A stretch of DNA of 64,000 bases from NCBI RefSeq assembly GCF_949628265.1, contig NC_088787.1, positions 29,564,501 to 29,628,500 of the forward strand. Direction: 5' to 3'. Position numbers and translations under genes: made by a program. Positions 56,590 through 64,000 of this stretch are shown in pieces; position 1 is the stretch's first letter, and each line of letters begins with the position of its first letter. Below the pieces are notes generated by a model. It saw only the letters and a list, made by a program, of their open reading frames with translations. It had not been told where the DNA came from and ran no database searches. This stretch comes from Cloeon dipterum. Taxonomy: Eukaryota; Arthropoda; Insecta; Ephemeroptera; Baetidae.

Positions 56590-59500
56590 ACCTCAGCCGG
56601 TAAGAAACTTTTCCACACCAACAACATCAACCGCGGTGTCCTTTCAATTATTATTCTGATGATAATGTGGCAGCACGAGATTCTCGTTGCGTGGCTTTCT
56701 TGATCGAGTGTTTTTTAAACGGAGCTATACTGTGACGGAAATTCTCTGGGAATGCGAATCTGTGGAATTTCAGTTTTGAATAAATGGTATACAGAGACGA
56801 AAAGTATTCAACCAAACAGTGTCCGAAATCAATTTCTAACGCAGAGTTTTAAAACATGGTCTCATTTTTATCTGTTACAAATCATAAAAATATGGTGGGT
56901 ATATTCTTAAAAAAATTCTGACAGTTGAAGCTATAAAACTTTCTTTTGCTATAAAAACTTGAAGAAAAAGTCCAGACTCGCATTTTCAAAGAAAGGAGTG
57001 AGAAGCTGGAAGGAAATTAATTGCGAAGCCGCCGCCGCGTCGGAAGCGTAAACAAAAGTGCTGCCTGCAAACCGCTCTGCGAAAACACGAAAACAAACAC
57101 CTCCTGCTCACCTACACGCCACACTCCACTTCTGACATCTGTCCCATGATATCCGCCCCCGTTCACTGGCACACGCTTGGATGAAAAAACCCGCCACGTC
57201 CCCGCATTCTGTCCACCAGCCCTGCTGTCACTGTCTCTTTGAAACTATTATGATGTGTAACCTTTTTGATTTGATTATACATCTATTTTTGATATAATTA
57301 TAAACAATTATTATAATCTCTGTGTCACACACACTGCTCTGATTGCGTTTTGGTCTCTTCTCCTTGTTTGTTTGCATACGTTTTCTTGTGTTTGCTGGGT
57401 CGCGTGTCGATCGATTCGCGCGTAAAAAGGCGATTTGGCGTACGTGATGCTGGAGCCACCCCCGCGGAGGCACGCTCTGCTGCCTCCGACGCCGTCCAGA
57501 AGGAGGCGGCACCACTCGAGGGTGCCGAGGGTCACCTTCGCGAACGGAGCTGAGTCTGCGGCGTGCAGGGCGGCTCGTAAGTCCACCTCGCTCAAATCCA
57601 TCACTCACCACATTTAATTTTGACTAGAATGCTCAAACTGTCTCTCTCACTAACACTCACACCACCACCACTACCACCACCAGCATCAACCAGCTCGCTC
57701 TGTTCGTTCTCCCCTGTGACAACAATTTACATATTTTGAGAATGCGATACAAATAAATCAAAATGAAACGTCTGTACTAAAACAGAGCAGATCGTAGTAA
57801 CTGTCTTGGAAAGGGTTAAAGGGACATGGCCGTACAAATATTTTAATCACGTTAAAAAATCTGAAAATGAAGGTGCAGCTGGATTTTGTTTTTTAAAGCA
57901 ATCACTGCGTCTGCGGCCAGTGCATCATAACGTCATCAGTAACGATAAGGTCTCGTGACTTTTATCTCTCTGATTGTTGATCTTTATCGATCGTTTGATA
58001 TAAATTGCATAATTAAGCGATATCATACAATCTATTAAATTAATGAAACAGTTAACGCATCCTCATCTTCGCCACCCTTTAAATGACGTGACCTTTTTCC
58101 AGCGCTTGCGGCCGGTTTAAAAAATTCAACAGTGCTTTTACTTTTGATTTTTTGGAGGACATAAATACAAATTGTTTTTCGACGTTCATGTCCTTTAACC
58201 TTTTGGTGGAAATGCGTTTGATTAGTTAAAACTGAGAATATATCGTCTGATGTAAATTTTCAACTTGTATTAGAGTGCATTTTGGACAGTGCCAAATATC
58301 TAGTATCTTGTGCAAGGTATTGCCGCGATAGCAATGAATTATAGAATCTGGTGATTGTGTCGAGGTTGACAAACATACTGTTATATCGCTGCTTTTGCCT
58401 GATTATCACATGTGTATTCGACCGTTCATAACTCATATTGGCGTAGTTCAGTAGAAGATTGGTTGGTTCTTGAAAATCAGCGTGTGTGGAATCATTAATT
58501 AATTGGTGGTTACGAATTATCAGTGGCTTTAGAATTAATTATACTGTGGTCTCTAGCAATGTTCGTCAGTGGTTGACATGCGTTCGAAAAAAGAAATTGG
58601 GCTTATGATTTTTTAGCAAAACTTAGTTCTTCTCTTATTTGCTTTTGACTTGGTTTGTTGCTTTTATCTGTTACGTTTGGTTAATAAGTGTGCTACGTTC
58701 TATTTTGAGTTTGCTCTGACTATCACCTCCCACGCCCTCCAACTTTTACTGACAACTCTTGCGCTCTCTAAAATTTCATTTCAACAAACTGCCGCAAGCA
58801 TTTTGTTGAGTGAAACCCTGGACGGCTTGCCCTCCTGCCTCCCCGGCGCGGCACCGGCCCCACCTGCGCCCCTCTAACGCTCTCCCCTTCTTGCAGCCTA
58901 CCCCCCTGGCGTGAATCCCTCGGCCGTCGAGTACCAGCCGGCGCTCAGCGCCCAAATGATGATCCTCAACCCGCAGACGGGCACCCTGGTGCCCCAGGGG
59001 CCTCTGACTGCCGCACAAAGCCACATGCTGTCAAACCCTGCCGCCGGCCTCCTTTCCCAGGCCGGACCCGCCGGCCTAATGGGCCAGCAGTCGACGGCCG
59101 GCCTCCTGCCCAACACGGCGTCCGCCGGCCCCTTCCACCAGCAGCAGGGGCTCCTCGGCACGCAGCTGGGCGGGCCCGCGTCGGCGCCCCTCTCCATTTC
59201 GAGAATCATGCCCAAAGTGCCGGCCATGGCCACCCTGCCGCCAATCTTCAGCACGCCGCAGTTCGCGATTCACGACGGTCAGTGACTCAATATTTTATTA
59301 ATTGAGATACAAGTTTTTCATCAATTATTTTAACAAAGAACAAAAAATTTAAAAAATCACATCTCTGGCATTTGCTCAGATAGCAATTTGGAACAATTGC
59401 TTTACAGGGAAATCAAACTATTTGGAAAAGTTGTTGAATGTCTTAAGTTAAATCCTACATTTACAATTCAGCCATTCCTGCAAGCGCGGAAAGGATTTGA

Positions 59501-62500
59501 AAATTTTAATACTTTGTTTTTGCTATGCACCTGAACGAGGACAAGCCTGTTTTCTGTCAAGCTTTTTTATCTAACGCAAGCCACCGTCATAAAACCCGTT
59601 AAGTTAATGTTGGAAAAGTGAGTGTATCCGCATTCGAACCGAGACTAGCTACCAAAGGTTGAATTTCCCGTAACAATCTTTCCTATCCGAGGTGCTCTGG
59701 CAAAAAATGAACTCGTTTTTTAGTTTCCTTTTTTTTTCAACGCATGTTGCATATGGAATATGTTTTCAAAATATGTTAAAATTTTTAATGAAATTATTTT
59801 CCGTGTTTTAATGGAATTGAAATGAATCCAATTGTAAAATTTATATTTAAAATCGTACAAAATTTTGTACATTTTACGCCTTTTTCTGTGTGGGAAGCTA
59901 TATCTGATGTTGAAAAATGTGTTAATATCTAGTAATTCTGCTTAACAGGCACAGGTTTGATGAATGGTGGCATTTTGGGCCCAGCTGGGATGCTGACTGA
60001 CCAAATGATCACTGACAACAAACTCCTGGACATGCTGGACATTCCAGGAAAAGGCAGATGTTACGTCTTCATGGCAAAGTGAGTGTAAAAATCCAGTATT
60101 AGGTATTTTATAAAATCCAAATAATTAAAACTTACACAATAATGTGATAAAAGGCTGCTTCCATATAATATAAGTTGATGATGACACGAACATTCTCCAT
60201 TTTTCCCCAATGCAGATATACGTACGACCCGTTCACCCAATCGCCGAACGACCACCCTGAGGCTGAATTGGCGGTGAACGCTGGCGACTACCTGCTCGTC
60301 TGGGGCAACATGGACGAGGACGGCTTCTTCGATGGCGAGACGCTGGACGGCCGACGCGGCCTCGTGCCTTCAAATTTTGTGCATAAGCTGATCGGTGACG
60401 AGCTGCTTGAGTTCCACCAAATGGCCGTCTTGGGGATTGCAGGGGGCCCTGAGGAGCCCCACTCGACCTCCATCCCCCACGGCATTGAAAGTGCAGAATT
60501 CGACGCTGTTGGTAAGTATTAATGTAATGTTGATGCGCATGATAAAACTCACAATCAGTTGGAAATATGCTAATTTATTTGTTTGAAACTGTGTCATTTC
60601 CTTTTTTCTTCAAAAGTACATCAAATATCTAAATGTTTTATTGAAATTTGGTTCAAATATTGACATAATGAAGTTTTGAGTTTTTTTTAAACAATTTGTA
60701 AATTTTATGAATTATTTTTCCAAAATGTGCTTCATTGATATTTTCCCTATATAGCTAAAATAAATGTTGTTTTGACGTGGTAGTCACATTAACATCCAGA
60801 ACAACTACTTAAAAGTTGTGATCATTAATTTTCCCATTCACTTCAACTGTGAATTTTGAGTATTGCGTGTGTTACGACGTTGTTTTTTGACCGAAAGAAG
60901 ATATGCAACTGTACAGGCAAGCGAGTCCGGCGGGCAGCCTACGCGCCAAATTCCCCAACAAAATGCAAAATGCGTTCGACAGGGCGAAGCGCGTGCTGTC
61001 AGGCTCACACGGCGACCTGCCGCTCATCACTTTGCAGGCGCCGTCACCTGAGCACGTTCCCTCGCCGGCACCACCCGACCCTTCAGGTACTCACGCTGCA
61101 GGCGGAGCACTCACACGCAGCTAGCAGCCTAGATAACCCAACTAACTAACCTTTCAGCTGCTCGACTAACCTGCTGTAAATTTTGCTGATCGCCCCAATA
61201 ATAACTTTTAATTGCAGATCATCATTTAAAAATGCATCAATTTTTCCATGCTTATTTAGATATTCGTAGAGTTCAACTTTCCCTCGCAAGTTTGGATTTT
61301 CCTCCTTTCAAAGCTTACAAAAAACTCCTCTGCATGGTGAACAAAGGTAGATTGAATTATTGCTTTTTACCTCGGAGCGTGGACAATTATTTTAGTTTCA
61401 AGATTTTCATAGAGATCAAGATGAATTCCAAAAATTAAACCATGCAAAAGATTCGAAATTCGATAATTATAAATTTAGATGTAAGTCAGGGTTAGAATGA
61501 ACTCGAATTTGAAAAAAAAAATGTTGAATCTCCTGGCAACGTTTGGAGCTTTACAGGTTCAAGGACTAGGTTTAAGGATTAGCTTAACAAACATTTATTT
61601 ATGACATGATACTCCAAAGGCTGGAAAAGACGAAAAACTAGTTTCTCAATTTCAATTTTGACATTTTCATTTAAGAATAATCAGTTGCTTGGAACAGTGC
61701 ACAAAATTGTTTCTTTTGCGAAAGCAAAGGTAAAATTTTTGTATTATTATTTTATTCGCTTGTAAAAGAAGTGTGAATTACACTTCTGCAAATTCTAAAT
61801 GAAAATAACGGATTGAGATCTGTGATTATCGTCTTTCCCAATTCATATAAAACATGGCACTTGAATTTCCTCTTTTTAAAGGCCGTTGGTACAGCATCTC
61901 CGATCTAATCGTATTTTCACTTTTTCAACTCCTTGTAGTCTTCTACACAGTCTAACGATTAATAGTATTTTGAAGAGTAATGTATTGATGATATCAGCAC
62001 TTAATCTCTGCTAAAATTAAAATGCTAGAATAATATTTGAAGCACGCATCAAGCTGTTCAAATCTAAATTTTTCGCAATACTTTTTTTCACAGATGGAAC
62101 GTACGTGAAACGCCTTGGCCCCGAGTACAGTTACCTGGAGCTACAGGACATCATGGAGGACGAAGAAGAAATGCCTCTGGGCGAGGGTCCAGGTAAGCGT
62201 CCTGAGCAATGATACACTTGTGAAAAGGTTCCACACTTGGTTTTCAAACACTTTTCACCGACAATCACTATTTTTATATTATCTGATTTTAACTTGTTCC
62301 TTCACAATTCCATTTATGCACTTAATGAGCACATTTGCCTCCGTTTTTTTATACACATCTCAATGTTAATATCTTCTTACCAAGTTAACATTATTTTTAT
62401 ATAGAAAAGGGAGCTTCTGTACGTATTTGACACGCCTGAGAGCAGTTTTCCTTATGATATTTACACTTTTGCACTTTTAGTCAATTGCTGATCATGAGCA

Positions 62501-64000
62501 GAAAATGCGAATAGTAGATTATTGAGCATCAGAGGTTTCTAATTTGAGGACATAATCCCGCGGCAAGAGTGAGACTTAGTGAGAAGCAGTGCGAATATTG
62601 TAGAATAATTATCAGTTAGAATTTAGAGTTATGGTATTTCTATTCATTTTTTGTGCATTTTTCGATAGAAAAAAAGCAAATTAGTGTTACTTAGCGAATT
62701 TTATAAAATTTTCTGCATTGAAACGATTCGCAAGAAATAAATAGCTAACAGAGAACTAAGAGGAAAATATGCCCTCAAATGACCAGCTCAAATTTTGCTA
62801 TGATTTCCCAATCGCACTTATTTCTGCATGAATTAACTTTTTTCAATTTCTATTATAAAGTTTACATTTCAATTTTGCGTTCAAACTATTTAATTTTCCT
62901 GCCAACTATCTCTCTTCCTGATTTTTGATACTCTATAACCAAACATGGAACTTGTAGGCACGTGTTGCTTCATAGCTAATAGAGCTTATTGAACCGATTT
63001 TGATACGATTTGTCTTGTGCTTGTGCATGTCGCTAAATGGGTCCATCATTCTCTCACACGGACATCCCAGACGTATCTCTCTATCTACTTTTGACCAGAT
63101 TTTTCTATTTACTCATTTATACATAACATTTTTTCCTATATTTACATCAATTGTGTACTTTTAAGCGTAGTTACCACTTTTTATTCGTGTTTTTCTCACA
63201 CACCAGTGCAATAATTAAAACCTGCTATAAAAACTATTATTCTAAATAGTCCAAAGTAGTTGACGTTATGTAATTTTTTTAAAAAAAAGTCGAAACGAGA
63301 GTCGAGCGGTGCAAATGCCGTGGTGAGTTGGTTGGTGGGGCCCTAGACTAGAATTGAGCAGCCAACTGACCAGGGCCTTGACCACAGACGCGCTTTTCTT
63401 CTCGGTGCTAGTGCCTCCCCCGAAACAACTCACCCTCGAGAGGCAGCTCAACAAGTCCATCCTGATCGGCTGGAACGCGCCCGACTGTCCGCCGGGCACC
63501 ATCGACTGCTACCACGTTTACGTCAACGGCGTGCTCAAGACCACCGTCAAGGCTTCCGAGAGGACCAGGGCCCTCGTAGAGGGCGTCGACTCAAACAGGG
63601 TCAGTCAAACGAGTGGTCAAAAGATTCTGCGATGCCCTATAGCAAAGTTTGCGCCTGTAGTTCGTAGAGAAAAAAAAACACGCACACACCGATGAAATTT
63701 GGTTATTTTTTAAAGTTTAAAATTTTCCTAGAAAACTTATAGTTCAATAAACTCGTAAGACACACAATAATTAATATTTTTTTCATCATTGATTTCTTAG
63801 AAACTATTGTTCTTGTGTCTTACTTAGTGAAAGGAACTAAAAGTAGCTCTAGTTGTAAACTCATTTTAATTCCTGTTCATCATGATTCATAATGTGTTAG
63901 TTGGTTCATAATTTTTAACAAATACATTGTTGCATCAGCCGCACAGAATCAGCGTGCGGTCAGTGACCCCAAACCGGCGGACGTCGCGGGACGCTGCCTG
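44366..64000 (+). CDS. Rbp: RIM-binding protein (RIM-BP), 3' partial
   Basis: Presynaptic active-zone scaffold linking RIM to voltage-gated calcium channels. Exons read in phase: 51492-51579, 51645-51824, 52655-52741, 52833-52925, 53821-54157 (or -54037), optional 55030-55044, 56288-56599, 57430-57576, 58897-59277, 59949-60078, 60216-60511, 60901-61086, 62094-62192, 63412-63599 and 63939 onward. Probable 5' exons are 44366-44449 and 46271-46390. Coiled coils: [18 protein letters not shown], then [20 protein letters not shown], very like vertebrate RIM-BP. Then come polyQ, a Pro/Gly/Ala-rich linker and [20 protein letters not shown]. The first SH3 domain (59949-60511) has [19 protein letters not shown] and GLVPSNFV. 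The first FN3 domain begins [20 protein letters not shown] (63412) and is cut by the window end. The remaining FN3 and SH3 domains lie beyond. Family call very secure; the N-terminal exon set is less so, because 46271-46390 does not join 51492 in phase. Confidence 0.92.
44450..46270 (+). other. RIM-BP 5' intron
   Basis: AT-rich intron with a promoter-like segment at its 3' end (TATA at 45998). The open frame at 45616-45891 (91 codons) lacks recognisable features. Nothing else is supported. Confidence 0.5.
45998..46060 (+). promoter_or_regulatory. TATA-containing candidate internal promoter of RIM-BP
   Basis: A good TATA box (TATAAAAA at 45998-46005) lies about 270 nt upstream of the 46271 exon. 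An ACTCAG initiator-like motif follows near 46047. This could start a shorter transcript. Alternatively it is chance, as the region is AT-rich. Confidence 0.3.
46271..46390 (+). other. Probable RIM-BP N-terminal coiled-coil exon
   Basis: 120-nt exon with acceptor TTTTGTCCAATAG and donor GTTTGT, open in phase 0, matching the phase at the end of 44366-44449. It encodes a leucine- and charge-rich stretch, [20 protein letters not shown], followed by FALLSLK, helical in character. Its exit phase (0) does not fit the entry phase (2) of the next recognised exon at 51492. Confidence 0.5.
46391..51491 (+). other. RIM-BP large intron region
   Basis: 5.1 kb, AT-rich except for a striking GC-rich island at about 50200-50940. 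By reading phase at least one more coding exon should lie here if the 44366 and 46271 exons join the downstream gene. I could not identify it. The segment just after 46468 (atatacag acceptor, frame containing [15 protein letters not shown]) is a weak candidate. Confidence 0.4.
50200..50940 (+). promoter_or_regulatory. GC-rich island, candidate internal RIM-BP promoter
   Basis: About 740 bp of strongly GC- and CpG-rich DNA in an AT-rich intron. It ends about 550 bp before a coiled-coil exon of RIM-BP. A consensus donor (CTTAG followed by GTGAGC) lies at 50586, and the frame before it is stopped, as expected of a 5' UTR exon. Splicing to 51492 would place the first good in-frame ATG at 51553. 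Open frames on both strands, up to 258 codons, follow from the composition and resemble no family. Confidence 0.45.
51825..52654 (+). other. RIM-BP intron
   Basis: Intron between the two coiled-coil exons. Overlapping open frames near its 3' end, on both strands, have no support. Nothing else recognised. Confidence 0.6.
52926..53820 (+). other. RIM-BP intron
   Basis: AT-rich intron. I see nothing in it beyond its splice sites. Confidence 0.6.
54291..54339 (+). repeat. (TC)n microsatellite
   Basis: About 24 uninterrupted TC units, transcribed as a CU tract in the RIM-BP pre-mRNA. It lies 130-250 nt downstream of two alternative donor sites. Likely polymorphic in length. Confidence 0.95.
55030..55044 (+). 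other. Candidate RIM-BP microexon (15 nt)
   Basis: ATGAACCGCAACCAG sits between a pyrimidine-rich acceptor ending CTCGCAG and a GTAGTA donor. Its length keeps frame. Read in phase 1 between the flanking exons it encodes Asp-Glu-Pro-Gln-Pro. Neuronal scaffold genes commonly carry such microexons, but only the sequence suggests this one. Confidence 0.4.
56548..56589 (+). repeat. PolyQ-encoding CAG/CAA repeat
   Basis: Fourteen glutamine codons, mixed CAG and CAA, in the RIM-BP linker exon. Likely a length-variable disordered tract. Confidence 0.9.
56600..57429 (+). other. RIM-BP intron
   Basis: Intron between the polyQ exon and the Arg-rich exon. A GC-richer segment near 57000-57200 is unexplained. 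No exon could be supported in it. Confidence 0.5.
57577..58896 (+). other. RIM-BP intron
   Basis: Intron with a CAC/CCA-rich simple stretch near 57655-57690. A plus-strand frame at 58650-58877 ends just before the next acceptor and is unsupported. Nothing else recognised. Confidence 0.5.
58897..59277 (+). other. RIM-BP Pro/Gly/Ala-rich linker exon
   Basis: Large GC-rich exon, in phase on both sides, encoding a disordered linker. It includes [18 protein letters not shown], repeated AGLL motifs and [13 protein letters not shown] sequence before the SH3 domain. The composition suggests flexible spacing between the coiled-coil and SH3 regions. Confidence 0.8.
59278..59948 (+). other. RIM-BP intron
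   Basis: AT-rich intron just upstream of the SH3-coding exons. Nothing recognised. Confidence 0.6.
61087..62093 (+). other. RIM-BP intron
   Basis: AT-rich intron between the post-SH3 linker exon and a short acidic exon. The open frame at 61232-61438 is unsupported. Confidence 0.6.
62193..63411 (+). other. RIM-BP intron before first FN3 exon
   Basis: AT-rich intron separating the acidic linker exon (ending MPLGEGP) from the exon that starts the first fibronectin type III domain. Nothing recognised. Confidence 0.6.
63600..63938 (+). other. RIM-BP intron within the first FN3 domain
   Basis: Short AT-rich intron splitting the FN3 domain. The next exon (63939 onward) encodes [14 protein letters not shown] and is cut by the window edge. 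Confidence 0.7.

Noticed and set aside
1..64000. CRISPR arrays, tRNA or rRNA genes, bacterial operons
   Set aside because: No regularly spaced repeats, no cloverleaf-like segments noticed by eye, and the genes are intron-rich animal genes.

Overview
This window is nuclear genomic DNA from an arthropod, most likely an insect. It is AT-rich and its genes are split into many small exons with consensus splice sites. It encodes orthologues of animal genes, including a BAP/SWI-SNF subunit and the presynaptic scaffold RIM-BP. I cannot name the species. There is no bacterial or viral gene organisation, no rRNA or tRNA I could recognise, and no CRISPR array.

Layout: (1) 630-6950, plus strand: an alkylglycerol monooxygenase (AGMO/TMEM195) missing its N-terminal exon(s), with a LINE reverse-transcriptase remnant in one intron. 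(2) 7697-13643, minus strand: the SMARCE1/BAF57 orthologue (Drosophila dalao/Bap111), 13 coding exons per transcript, convergent with AGMO. (3) 15745-16321, plus: a two-exon, proline-rich orphan gene of 121 residues. (4) 16322-26601: a gene-poor stretch that probably holds 5' noncoding exons of the next gene. (5) 26602-30040, plus: a secreted or membrane-associated phospholipase B1-like GDSL lipase. (6) 33419-34700, plus: a small DEDDh 3'-5' exonuclease. (7) 35653-41451, plus: a CRAL-TRIO lipid-transfer protein (alpha-tocopherol-transfer-protein-like). (8) 44366-64000, plus: the 5' half of RIM-binding protein (RIM-BP/Rbp), with coiled coils, a first SH3 domain and the start of the FN3 array, running off the window.

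The genes do not form an operon or pathway. AGMO, the phospholipase B-like lipase and the CRAL-TRIO protein all concern lipids, but nothing in the sequence links them.

The most interesting observation is a pair of homologous tandem exons in the SMARCE1 orthologue (11189-11264 and 10864-10948). Both encode the end of HMG-box helix 3 and both are phase 0 in, phase 1 out. Splicing both, or neither, shifts the frame. They therefore look like mutually exclusive exons that would give two forms of a chromatin-remodelling subunit's DNA-binding domain. A CU-rich tract lies just upstream of the second exon on the transcribed strand. RIM-BP shows further likely alternative splicing: a candidate 15-nt microexon, paired phase-compatible 5' and 3' splice sites, a GC-rich island that may be an internal promoter, and a reading-phase gap implying an unseen exon. 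All exon models were read by eye from splice sites and reading phase. No database or RNA evidence was available.
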